A stretch of DNA of 64,000 nt. Origin: Roseomonas sp. (GTDB taxonomy: Bacteria; Pseudomonadota; Alphaproteobacteria; Acetobacterales; Acetobacteraceae). The stretch is from the NCBI GenBank assembly GCA_020249775.1, contig JADCFA010000002.1, positions 1-64,000 on the forward strand, given 5' to 3'. The translations under genes were made by a program, and so were the position numbers. Every line of letters begins with the position of its first letter. Within the stretch, counting starts at the first letter, position 1. This document shows positions 44,051-52,366 of the stretch, piece after piece. Under the pieces are notes generated by a model. It was not told the DNA's origin. It worked only from the letters and a program-made list of their open reading frames with translations, and did no database searches.

Positions 44051-44922
44051 GCGCGCGCCCCGAACAACCCGGTTGGGCGCAGCAAAAGCACCAGAATGAA
44101 GATCAGGAAAATCCCGATCTGGCCAAGACTATCGCCAAAATAAAGGCCACTCAGGCTTTCCACCACGCCGATGAACAAACCACCCAGCAGCGCCCCTGTC
44201 ACACTGCCCATGCCGCCCAGCACGACAATGGTGAAAGCCACCAGCACAAAGGCATTGCCGACACGTGGCGAGACATAGAAGGAGGGCAGCAAAAGACAGG
44301 CGGCGATGGCAAGACAAGCCGTGCCGATGCCGAAAGTCACCGCATAGATATGCGCGACATCAATACCAACCAAAGCCGCCCCAGTGCGTTCCTTCGCCAC
44401 AGCGCGAATGGCGCGGCCGGTATCGGTGCGCGTCATCAGCACAAACAAAAGCAGCGCCAGCAGCAGCGTCACGCCAAAGCCGATCAGGCGCGGCAGCGAC
44501 AGCAGGATATCGCCAAGCTCCACCATGGACATGGCATAGGGCAGGCGGATCGTCATGGTGTCGGACCGGAAAATCGCCAGCATGGCGTTTTCGATGATGA
44601 TCGAAAGGCCAAGTGTGACCAGCAACATATTGGAATCATCGCCTCGGCTGGCGGGCCCGATCACCAGGCGCTGCACCAGATAGCCCAGCACGAAGAACAG
44701 CCCCGCCAGAGGGATCATCGCCGCATAAGGATCAAGCCCAAAGGCGCGATGCGCGACAAAGGCCGCATACATGGCCAGCGTCAGCAACGCGCCATGGGCA
44801 AAGTTGATGATGTGCAACACGCCGTAAACCAGCGTGAGGCCCAGCGCCACCAGCCCATACACGGCCCCCATCAGGAGGCCGTTTGCCACGGCCTCCAACA
44901 GAATTTCGGGCGGGTAGCCCAT
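44047..44922 (-). CDS. livH: Branched-chain amino acid-type ABC transporter permease (LivH)
   Basis: The 291-residue hydrophobic permease begins ILLEAVANGLLMGAVYGLVA, with LTLVYGVLHIINFAHGALL typical of LivH and the coupling loop VAKERTGAALVGIDVAHIY. The start at ATG 44922 (MGYPPEILL) is 1 bp after the end of the binding-protein gene and better than the extended ORF start at 44961. Confidence 0.91.
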   Translation of the reverse strand: MGYPPEILLEAVANGLLMGAVYGLVALGLTLVYGVLHIINFAHGALLTLAMYAAFVAHRAFGLDPYAAMIPLAGLFFVLGYLVQRLVIGPASRGDDSNMLLVTLGLSIIIENAMLAIFRSDTMTIRLPYAMSMVELGDILLSLPRLIGFGVTLLLALLLFVLMTRTDTGRAIRAVAKERTGAALVGIDVAHIYAVTFGIGTACLAIAACLLLPSFYVSPRVGNAFVLVAFTIVVLGGMGSVTGALLGGLFIGVVESLSGLYFGDSLGQIGIFLIFILVLLLRPTGLFGARA

Positions 44923-44923
44923 C

Positions 44924-46135
44924 TCAGCCGGTGACGGGATAGATCGGCTGGGCGTCCGCAAAATCGCGCGGGAAGATCACCTTGATATCGCCATTCTGCA
45001 CTTGCGTGTTCACTGGCTTGCCGCCCTGGTTCTGGCCATTGACGAATTGCGTCGGCCCATAGGGCATGATGTGGCTATCAAAAGCCGGGCCCGTTGCCGC
45101 AAGCGCCTGGATCAACGCGCCACGATCCGCCCGGCCAGCGCGTTCCAACGCATCGGCGAAGAGCATCACAGCGGAATAATTCAGCGGCACATTGTAAAGC
45201 CAGAAGCGATTTTGTGCTTCCACGCGCCGACGCAGCTCAGCGGTTTTCGGCTTGCGCGGATCGGCCCAATGGTTGCAATCCATCACCAGATTGGCTGCCT
45301 CAGGAAATTCCCGCACAAAGCGGAAATTGGAAGCCGCGCCATTCAGGATGCAATAAATCCCCTTGGGGCGAATGCGCCGCTGCTGCAAGGTTTGCGACAG
45401 CAGCACGAATTCCGCGTAGTAGGATGAGGGGATGATCAGATCGGGATTGAGCGCGCGAATACGCAGCGCCACATTGGACATGTCACGCGATGGCGTTGGG
45501 TGCGCGATGGTCTCCAGCACCTGGAAACCGCGCTTGGGCAATTCCGCATTCAGCAGCCGCGCCATGCCGGAACCGAATAGCCCATCTTCATGCACAATCA
45601 CCGCGGTACGGGAAGGCTTGCCCGCAGCGTCATTGATCGCGACCAGATTATCCAAAGCCGTCGCCGTCACGGTGCCAAAGCCAGGCCCAAAGCGGAAGGT
45701 ATTGGTCAAGCCGCGAGAGACGATCTGATCAGACACGCCGACATCCACAATATAGGGCAGGTCATAGCGTGACGCGGCCTGCGAAGCGGCGAGGCAAATC
45801 GGGCTCGCGAAGCCGCCCACAATCGCCAGCACGCCTTCGGCCTGCATTTTCTCAACCTCCGCCACGCCGCCATCGGGCGTGGAGCGTGCATCGCCGAAGA
45901 CCATTTCAATCTGCGCGCCACCAAGCGCCTTGATGCCGCCGCCGGCATTGATATCGGCAATGGCAAGTTCAGCGCCGAGCCGCCCATACTCGCCATCCTG
46001 CGCCAAAGCGCCGGTCACGGGCTGGATAATGCCAAGCTTGATGGCACGCGACTGTGCCTTGGCAATGGCCGGCGCAGCAAGCAGCGCGGGGGCGGCAAGC
46101 AGCGCCCGCCGCCGGGAAAGGCTGAAAGAAGGCAT
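44924..46135 (-). CDS. ABC transporter substrate-binding protein, Liv/amide type
   Basis: The 403-residue periplasmic protein starts with a Tat-like signal (SLSRRRALLAAPALLAAPAIAKA) and then the type I periplasmic-binding fold: IKLGIIQPVTGALAQDGEYGRLGAELAIADINAGGGI, a motif common in amide/urea/branched-chain binding proteins. I chose the ATG at 46135, preceded by GGGGAG; the ORF-track start extends into the intergenic region. It is the first gene of the liv-hyu operon, so its expression should report the inducing substrate. Confidence 0.9.
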   Translation of the reverse strand: MPSFSLSRRRALLAAPALLAAPAIAKAQSRAIKLGIIQPVTGALAQDGEYGRLGAELAIADINAGGGIKALGGAQIEMVFGDARSTPDGGVAEVEKMQAEGVLAIVGGFASPICLAASQAASRYDLPYIVDVGVSDQIVSRGLTNTFRFGPGFGTVTATALDNLVAINDAAGKPSRTAVIVHEDGLFGSGMARLLNAELPKRGFQVLETIAHPTPSRDMSNVALRIRALNPDLIIPSSYYAEFVLLSQTLQQRRIRPKGIYCILNGAASNFRFVREFPEAANLVMDCNHWADPRKPKTAELRRRVEAQNRFWLYNVPLNYSAVMLFADALERAGRADRGALIQALAATGPAFDSHIMPYGPTQFVNGQNQGGKPVNTQVQNGDIKVIFPRDFADAQPIYPVTG

Positions 46136-46443
46136 CGGAGACTCCCCTGTTATGACCCAGAAATGGTCATGCCCCAGGCTTTGCCAATGGGCCAGGGGGA
46201 ATCTACGAAGGGCGCAAAAAAGCCCCCAAAATATAGCCTCCAGGGTTATCTGGACCGCTAGTGCCTGGCCGGGCCGCCCTCTATGGCCGCTATAAGAGGC
46301 AGCGACCGCTAGCCACATAAGTCAAGACGCCTTGACAAGTCTCCATCAGACGACCTTTCCCGTATTTCTCCGGGACATCAAAGCCTCGCCGCACGCCTAT
46401 TTCATTGCGAATTTTTTTACCGAATTAGGCGATATTACGCCCC
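46136..46443. other. 308-bp divergent intergenic region, no gene supported
   Basis: This gap separates the binding-protein gene (minus) from the unknown 817-aa gene (plus). It becomes AT-rich towards the plus-strand gene (GCGAATTTTTTTACCGAATTAGG). A palindrome sits in the middle (listed separately). No ORF with coding character and no tRNA-like fold is evident, and I do not see a clean -35/-10 pair at standard spacing. The long ORF-track extension of the binding protein into this gap lacks a ribosome-binding site. Confidence 0.6.
46321..46336. promoter_or_regulatory. Palindrome GTCAAG-N4-CTTGAC, candidate operator
   Basis: GTCAAGACGCCTTGAC is a perfect 6-bp inverted repeat with a 4-bp spacer, lying between the two divergent genes. 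The size and symmetry suit a dimeric transcription factor, for example a GntR- or TetR-type regulator of the liv-hyu operon. The TTGAC half on the plus strand also looks like a -35 element (TTGACA at 46332). No regulator gene is adjacent. Confidence 0.5.
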
Positions 46444-48897
46444 GTGAGCGCAAGATCCAACCAAAGCTTCAAGCAATTCAACCCAAAGCTCTATGAGCCG
46501 GCAACCTTTGTTGACCGCGGGGTCAATCTTCCTTTCACGACTCCTCTGCTCTTTGGCGCGCGGGCGCGGCCTCAGGAAGACAATTGTGGGCTTGAAGTGA
46601 TCATTGCCAACCCATCCGGTGGGGAGGGCGTTTACATTTTCCCCTGGGCTTCAATACCTCAAATCTGTGCACCTACGCTGCATGACCGACGACTTTGGCA
46701 ACTCCTGCGTGACGAGAGCTCTCTAACCCCCCAAAGCGTGCAGGATGCTGCCGAGACGGCTGCACTTGAGGGTTTAGCAGGCCGTGGCGCTGCCGCCGCA
46801 GTTCAGGAGGCAAGGGTGGCGCGCGAAGCCCGCCGGAAGCGCATCAATTTTGGTTTGATACTGAATTTGATTAAAAGAACTGAAGGGCCAAACATTACAA
46901 GCCCACCGCCTGAATTGGATGACCCAAGGCAACTGATGATACGCAGCCAGCGTGCGGTCGCACGTTGTGCGACACAGCTGCGAACAACAACCGAGGCAGT
47001 GGCTTCGGCGCTTGAGGAATTATCGAAGGCATTTAATGGGTTTGGCCTTCCGCAGGATCATCAACCGGCACCTGCCCGTCGGCTGCTGGCTGAGCTAGGC
47101 AAGACCACACAGTCAGTCGGCAGTTGGCGCGAGCAATCCTCTGATGAAACCACGTCTACCACGACAAATTTGGTCCTCCATTCGCTTGAACTGACCCTCA
47201 ATTGCGCTGTCCAGGCAGTCGAGGAATTCGATATCCTCATCAGCGATACCATGGCAATTCTTGAAGCGTGGCAGAAAGATTGTGGCGATGTAAGCCAACG
47301 GTTAACGAGAATTGATTGGTTATTGGATGGATGGGACACGATCATCGGCATCTGGGATGCGGCCCCAATGCAGGAAAAGGCGAGCGCCATCATGGAAATG
47401 GCGCTACTTGCGCCAATCCTGCCCAAGGAAGTCACAGCCTGGAATGGCATTGATACCGATCTGTCAAGGGAGCGACGCACCGCACGTATCGTTCAACAAT
47501 TCGAGGATTGGCGCAGTGGACGCCTAGTCGAAATGATTGCGCGAAACGAGGAATTGGCACATCGTGGTCGACAAAGTCAATCCAAACGGCTTCCCGTACG
47601 AGCCAATAATTCCCCAATTAACAACAAAAATAATGCATTAGATGGCTGGGCACCAAGCAAGCCCCATAACTCTGCTGCGTCAACAGCGCGCGGCAAGACT
47701 CAACTCGCCGAAACCCGTCACTTGATCCATGCCCTGGCCGCGGCATCAGACATGGCGCTAACAAATGTTTTGAAAATTCTCGATCGTTTGCCAGACCGGC
47801 TTGAGGCTGACCGGCTCCTGGACGCCGCACGCCCCCGGCTTCGTCAAATTCGGCCGATCAGAAGCCTTCAATTTACGCGACTACTTTTCTTGCCACTGGA
47901 TGGCGCGATTGCGGATAACGCCGAATGGAAACGGGATGATTGGCGGCTGCCACGCGCCGCCCTTCCCAGTATCGCCGAGGCACTGCGCAGCGCGATGGGA
48001 CAAGAAATACTACAGATCGATGCCAGTATGGCAGGCAAGACTTTTCAGGATACTGGCGTAATAGATCGTATAGGCTGTAGCCTTTGGACTAGGGCCGCAT
48101 CACTTGCCTCTGCCTTGAAACCAGGACCGCGTTGGGAGAGCAGCGGCATGCGCCAGGAAGATTTCGTGCCGCTGGTACGCTTGGCAGAGGGCGTGTGGCG
48201 CCACGCATCTGGGCTCTGGGCCGCCATCAAACTTGCCGGCTGGGGACCGCCGGATGAAGCAGTGCGCGCTGCATTAATGCCCATGGTTGCCGAGGGATCA
48301 ACAGCCTTTGCCATGGGCTTGGCGACCTTACTTCAGAAGGCAACAAGCCCAGGCTTGGTCGCCCTGACAGCCTCAAAATTATCTGATCAGGCCGCCATTA
48401 TTGCCGATGCAGCCTTGGATGACTGGCTGGCGAAAGCCCGCGTAACGCTTCCGGGAGAGGATCTTACGGCAGCGGCATCACTCGCTGAATCTTTTGGGCG
48501 CGCCTTTCAGGATTTGGAAAATGCACCGCCCACACGCAATCCGCGACGCGCAGAGCGGCTAGTTCAATTACGCCAAGAGGCTGAGATCACTTGTCGCCTC
48601 GCCTATGAGGACGGGCTTGAAAGCGAGATATTGAGAAAACTGCCTTTGCTTGCTTCATCGGCAACGCAAGAGCAAGTCATTGCGCTGGAAGACCAGGCCC
48701 GTGCCCTACGTCGCATAGAATTGATTGGTCGGCGCTACGGCATAGATCATGGCTATGACGGCGCCGCAAAGCGGATCGTGGGCGTACTAAACACAACAAA
48801 GCAATCATTGACGCCCATGGGGCTAACAAGGCTTGATCTGGCACGCCTAGGGGAGATTTTACTAGGACCAGAAGCGGCGCTCGACCTTCTGACGTAA
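46444..48897 (+). CDS. Large protein of unknown function (817 aa)
   Basis: I do not recognise this gene. It starts with GTG at 46444 and runs uninterrupted for 817 codons. The first ~90 residues look like a compact domain (VNLPFTTPLLFGAR at 27-40; NPSGGEGVYIFPWASIPQIC at 56-75; PTLHDRRLWQLL at 78-89). The rest is mostly helical and Ala/Leu/Arg-rich, with a low-complexity Asn/Ser stretch near residues 385-410 (NNSPINNKNN). There is no signal peptide, membrane helix, P-loop or metal motif that I can see. Codons are less GC-ended than in neighbours and the leader is AT-rich, hinting at transfer or a different selective history. It is divergent from the liv-hyu operon and convergent with the ATP-grasp gene. 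Confidence 0.85.
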   Translation: MSARSNQSFKQFNPKLYEPATFVDRGVNLPFTTPLLFGARARPQEDNCGLEVIIANPSGGEGVYIFPWASIPQICAPTLHDRRLWQLLRDESSLTPQSVQDAAETAALEGLAGRGAAAAVQEARVAREARRKRINFGLILNLIKRTEGPNITSPPPELDDPRQLMIRSQRAVARCATQLRTTTEAVASALEELSKAFNGFGLPQDHQPAPARRLLAELGKTTQSVGSWREQSSDETTSTTTNLVLHSLELTLNCAVQAVEEFDILISDTMAILEAWQKDCGDVSQRLTRIDWLLDGWDTIIGIWDAAPMQEKASAIMEMALLAPILPKEVTAWNGIDTDLSRERRTARIVQQFEDWRSGRLVEMIARNEELAHRGRQSQSKRLPVRANNSPINNKNNALDGWAPSKPHNSAASTARGKTQLAETRHLIHALAAASDMALTNVLKILDRLPDRLEADRLLDAARPRLRQIRPIRSLQFTRLLFLPLDGAIADNAEWKRDDWRLPRAALPSIAEALRSAMGQEILQIDASMAGKTFQDTGVIDRIGCSLWTRAASLASALKPGPRWESSGMRQEDFVPLVRLAEGVWRHASGLWAAIKLAGWGPPDEAVRAALMPMVAEGSTAFAMGLATLLQKATSPGLVALTASKLSDQAAIIADAALDDWLAKARVTLPGEDLTAAASLAESFGRAFQDLENAPPTRNPRRAERLVQLRQEAEITCRLAYEDGLESEILRKLPLLASSATQEQVIALEDQARALRRIELIGRRYGIDHGYDGAAKRIVGVLNTTKQSLTPMGLTRLDLARLGEILLGPEAALDLLT

Positions 48898-48980
48898 CGC
48901 CCGCTCCCTAAGCAACTGGTAGAAGTTTCGCCAACAAGGTTTCCAAGGCCGCGCGCCTTCCGAGCGAAACTGCAGTGACA

Positions 48981-50105
48981 TTAAACATACCAACCAACAT
49001 CAAGCGTTGCGACCTCACCAAAGGTCGCACCGCGCGCCATGGCCAAGCGAATAATGGGCCATGATGTCGCTGTCATGGTGAGGAAGGGCATGGGGTCCCG
49101 TCGGTCCCAGCTGACATCGCGGGTTGAGAATAACTGGCGCAAATTCTCGCGAAACGGGCCGCGCCGGAATAGTGACATCTGTGTTTCCGTCAATGCCGAA
49201 TAGAATTGCTGCAAACGTATCTCAGGCCGGTAGCGCGGGATGAAACCCGGTTCCAGCACGGCGCGCGCAATATCAGCACGTTCCCAGAAATGCAGCCCGC
49301 TTGTCGTGCGCGGATTGCATTCAATGCCCCAGGGCCGGCCCGCTTCGTCCACGATGATGTCGAAGGCGATGAAGCCGGTCCAATTTGCCGCGGCGATGAA
49401 GCGCGTAATCCAATCGGCAATCGCAGGGTTTTCCACCCGTTCAAACGCCACAGCGACCGAACCTGATTTCTGCGCCGCGCGATAGATGACGGTGGAAGAA
49501 ACGCGCCCCTCATGCGCGATGGAGCAAGAACTGTATTCCGCGCCGATCACGCAGCGCTGCACAATGGCGGGAATGGTGGGATCAGGCGCTGGCAGGGCAG
49601 CGCTGGCGGGCAAAAGCCGCACCCCGCGACCAGAACAGGAATGCACCGGCTTGATCACCGCCGGGCCGGCTTGCGCCAAAGCTTCGGCCGCCGGATCGCC
49701 CAGCGCATAGGTTTCCGGCACAGCAAGCCCCCAAGCGGCGGCCTGTTGCGCGAAGCCATGCTTGCTGTGCAGCCGAAGCAGAATTTCGGGCGGCATGGTG
49801 AAAAGCCGCGTGCTGGCGGGCAGGTTTTCGCGCAGAAAGGCGACATGCATGGTTTCTTCAGAAACCGGCAGGACAAGATCAATCTTCTCATCCGTAATGA
49901 TGCGCCTGAGATCAGCCAGATAGGCCTGCTTGTCTTCCGCTGGTGCCGTGACGCGATGGCTTCGCGCCACCGCGCGCGACGCACCCGCCAGATGGCGCTT
50001 GAAGGGTTCCGCCACCACAACGCGCCAGCCAAGATCAGCAAAGCCGCGCGCCACATCCAGCGCCTTGGGCAGGCGCCCAAGTGTGAGCAGCAGATTGCCT
50101 GTCAT
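48981..50105 (-). CDS. ATP-grasp domain protein
   Basis: The 374-residue protein shows ATP-grasp features: an N-terminal Rossmann-like domain, AVIKPVHSCSGRGVRLLP with an ATP-binding Lys (about residue 152) and flexible Gly loop, a middle block GFIAFDIIVDEAGRPWGIECNPR with the Mg-binding Glu262 and Asn264, and TTSGLHFW after it. Such enzymes join a carboxylate to an amine or thiol through an acyl phosphate. The substrates cannot be inferred. Its ATG at 50105 overlaps the P450 stop (ATGA), so the two enzymes are coupled. Confidence 0.83.
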   Translation of the reverse strand: MTGNLLLTLGRLPKALDVARGFADLGWRVVVAEPFKRHLAGASRAVARSHRVTAPAEDKQAYLADLRRIITDEKIDLVLPVSEETMHVAFLRENLPASTRLFTMPPEILLRLHSKHGFAQQAAAWGLAVPETYALGDPAAEALAQAGPAVIKPVHSCSGRGVRLLPASAALPAPDPTIPAIVQRCVIGAEYSSCSIAHEGRVSSTVIYRAAQKSGSVAVAFERVENPAIADWITRFIAAANWTGFIAFDIIVDEAGRPWGIECNPRTTSGLHFWERADIARAVLEPGFIPRYRPEIRLQQFYSALTETQMSLFRRGPFRENLRQLFSTRDVSWDRRDPMPFLTMTATSWPIIRLAMARGATFGEVATLDVGWYV

Positions 50106-51484
50106 GCCACGCGGGTGACGCGACACATCACCTGCCGCGCCGGGCGCGTGGTGAGCCGCGCGGCGGGGCGCACATCACCAGGCGCTTCAATATGGAAATC
50201 GAACTGGCGAAACAGCCGCGCAATCAGCAGCACCGCTTCAACCTGCGCAAAAGCAGCACCCGCGCACACCCGCGGACCAATGCCGAAGGGAATATAGGCG
50301 CCGGCTGTCATTTCCCCTTCACGTTCGGACAGGAAGCGGTCAGGGTCGAATAGATGCGGATCACGCCAATAGGCGTGGTGCCGATGCAATACCCACGGCG
50401 CCACCATGATCAGCGCGCCCTTCTTCACCGGGTAATCACCGATGCGCGTGGCTTCATTGGCAACACGCGGCAGGAAAGTGATTGGTGGATAAAGCCGCAG
50501 CGTTTCACGAAATACATTGCGTATAAATGGAAGTTTTCGTGTATGTTCGAACAGGATCGGCCCCGGACCGACGATTTCATCAATTTCTGCGCGCAGCCGT
50601 GCCACCAAGGCGGGTTGCGTCGCGAGCAGATAGAACACCCAGGTCAACGCGCTGGCGCTGGTTTCATGCCCGGCAAGGAACAGCACACCGAGTTGATCAA
50701 TCAGTTCCTCCCGCGTGAAGGCTTTGCCTTCCACATCATGCGCGGCGATGATGGCGCTGGCGATATCGTCAAAGCTGGCGCCATCGCCCAAATGCGTATC
50801 CAGCAATTCGCCGAGGTAACCGCGAATCAACCGGCAAGCATTCAGCACGCTTTCCTTTTGCGGAATACGCTTCCAGGCGCGATCAAAAATCAATCGGCGG
50901 ATTTCCACCTGCGCCACGCTATGTTCGAATTCGGTAAAGGCATCGAAGACCTCATGCGCCACACGTGTTTCAAGACCGGTGGAAAAAACTGTGCGGCAGA
51001 TGATATCTGCTGTCATGTGGCTCATCATCAGGTCGAGTGAAAAGCGGGTATCGCGCGCCGCGTGATCGGTAAGTGTGGCTTCCGCCGCCGCCGCGCCGGC
51101 TTCCATCGCTGGGAAGGCGCGGTTGACGCGCATCATTGTCAAGGCCGGGTCAATCATGGCGCGCTGGCGTCGCCAGGTGGCGCCAGAGGAGACAAAGATC
51201 GAATCGCCAATCAACGGGTCCAGCGCATGCACCATTAGATCGCTTTTGGGCAAAATGCCTTTGGGGTCAGTCAGCACTTCGCGCACCAGATCCGGGCGAT
51301 TGACGATGATGGTGGATCGCCGCGAATAGCCAAGCGGCCCGATCGGCATGCGATAGGCTTCCGCCGGCAAAAGGGAAAGCAAATCGCCGTCGCCCCTGAT
51401 CATGCAGCGCATCAGCGCAATCAGCGCGGGCAGAGGTTCCGACCGCGGCGGGGCAAAGGCGCGGAAGGCAGGCACGTGATTCAT
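50102..51484 (-). CDS. Cytochrome P450
   Basis: The 460-residue soluble-type P450 has the I-helix AGHETSAS (271-278), the ExxR pair (ETLR, 327-330), a PDRF motif, and the heme loop PFGIGPRVCAGAAF with the thiolate Cys407. No membrane anchor is present, so it needs separate ferredoxin/reductase partners; none are encoded nearby. It is upstream of and coupled to the ATP-grasp gene and lies 880 bp from crtD, so carotenoid oxidation is one possible role. Substrate unknown. Confidence 0.92.
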   Translation of the reverse strand: MNHVPAFRAFAPPRSEPLPALIALMRCMIRGDGDLLSLLPAEAYRMPIGPLGYSRRSTIIVNRPDLVREVLTDPKGILPKSDLMVHALDPLIGDSIFVSSGATWRRQRAMIDPALTMMRVNRAFPAMEAGAAAAEATLTDHAARDTRFSLDLMMSHMTADIICRTVFSTGLETRVAHEVFDAFTEFEHSVAQVEIRRLIFDRAWKRIPQKESVLNACRLIRGYLGELLDTHLGDGASFDDIASAIIAAHDVEGKAFTREELIDQLGVLFLAGHETSASALTWVFYLLATQPALVARLRAEIDEIVGPGPILFEHTRKLPFIRNVFRETLRLYPPITFLPRVANEATRIGDYPVKKGALIMVAPWVLHRHHAYWRDPHLFDPDRFLSEREGEMTAGAYIPFGIGPRVCAGAAFAQVEAVLLIARLFRQFDFHIEAPGDVRPAARLTTRPARQVMCRVTRVA

Positions 51485-51575
51485 GTCGCCCTCCCCGGCC
51501 TTGTGCCCAGGCGAGGGCGGGCAAAGGGGCTAAGCGATCCTTGACCTGCCATGGCTGATTTCCGCGCTTTACATC

Positions 51576-51604
51576 GGTATATGTCAAGTGCAATTGTCAC
51601 TCAA
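51576..51604 (-). promoter_or_regulatory. Candidate sigma-70-type promoter of the P450/ATP-grasp unit
   Basis: On the minus strand TTGAGT, a 17-bp spacer and TATACC are placed about 85 bp before the P450 start. An overlapping imperfect inverted repeat (TTTACAT-N6-ATGTCAA, 51568-51587) could bind a regulator. The same 137-bp gap must also serve the divergent membrane-protein/crtD unit. Supported only by motif and position. Confidence 0.4.
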
Positions 51605-51621
51605 AAGCCGGGGAGGCTCGG

Positions 51622-52365
51622 ATGGTCCTGTTCCTGTTCCATGCGCTGATCGCCGCCCATATCGTGACGGGCAGCATTGGCGCCATCGCTTTTTGGGTGC
51701 CCGTGATCGGGCGCAAGGGCGGCGCCAATCATGCGCGCTGGGGCAAGGTTTTCACCTTCGCGCTGCTGATCACCGGCTGCCTTGCCATGACCATGAGCCT
51801 GTTCACTTTGGCCGCACCCATTGAAACCCACCCGCATTTGGAAGGGCGTTTCGATGAGGCTTTCATCCGCGGCATTTTCGGCTGGATGATGTTGATGACT
51901 GGGCTGCTGACGGTGAATCTTGCGTGGTATGGCTGGCTTTCCATTCGCAACAAACGCCGCCATGAATTGAACCGTTCGCGCCTCAATCTGTTTCTGCAAT
52001 ACGCGCTGATACCGGCGTCCTTGAATTGCGCCTGGCAGGGCTGGATGATTGGCCAGCCCTTGATGATTGGCATTTGCATGGTGGGGCTTGCGACGGCGGC
52101 GACGAATCTCTGGTTTTTGATGGCACGGGAACCGGGGCCGGGTTCCTGGATCAAGGAACATATCAAGGCCTTGGTGGGTGCGGGCATATCTGTCTACACC
52201 GCCTTCATGGCTTTCGGGTCCGTCAGGATTTTTCCGGAGTTGGCGCTCAATCCCTTCATGTGGACGGTGCCGCTGGTGGTGGGTGTGGCGCTGATCATCT
52301 GGCATCGCCGCGTGGTGGATCGGCAATTCGCCGGGCGTGGCAGACGTTTGAGCGCTGCAACCTAG
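51622..52365 (+). CDS. Polytopic membrane protein of unknown function, upstream of crtD
   Basis: The 247-residue protein has about seven hydrophobic segments, including FLFHALIAAHIVTGSIGAIAFW at the start and PLVVGVALIIWHRRVVD at the end. The early GRKGGANHARWGKVFTFAL loop with a conserved His resembles small DUF2306-like membrane proteins, but I cannot assign it. The stop is 1 bp before the crtD start codon, so it is cotranscribed with crtD and may have a role in pigment synthesis or the photosynthetic membrane. An alternative in-frame start is not evident. Confidence 0.75.
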   Translation: MVLFLFHALIAAHIVTGSIGAIAFWVPVIGRKGGANHARWGKVFTFALLITGCLAMTMSLFTLAAPIETHPHLEGRFDEAFIRGIFGWMMLMTGLLTVNLAWYGWLSIRNKRRHELNRSRLNLFLQYALIPASLNCAWQGWMIGQPLMIGICMVGLATAATNLWFLMAREPGPGSWIKEHIKALVGAGISVYTAFMAFGSVRIFPELALNPFMWTVPLVVGVALIIWHRRVVDRQFAGRGRRLSAAT

Positions 52366-52366
52366 C

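Noticed and set aside
50102-51484. Naming the P450 as a carotenoid hydroxylase
   Set aside because: Only the location suggests it; the sequence motifs are general to P450s.
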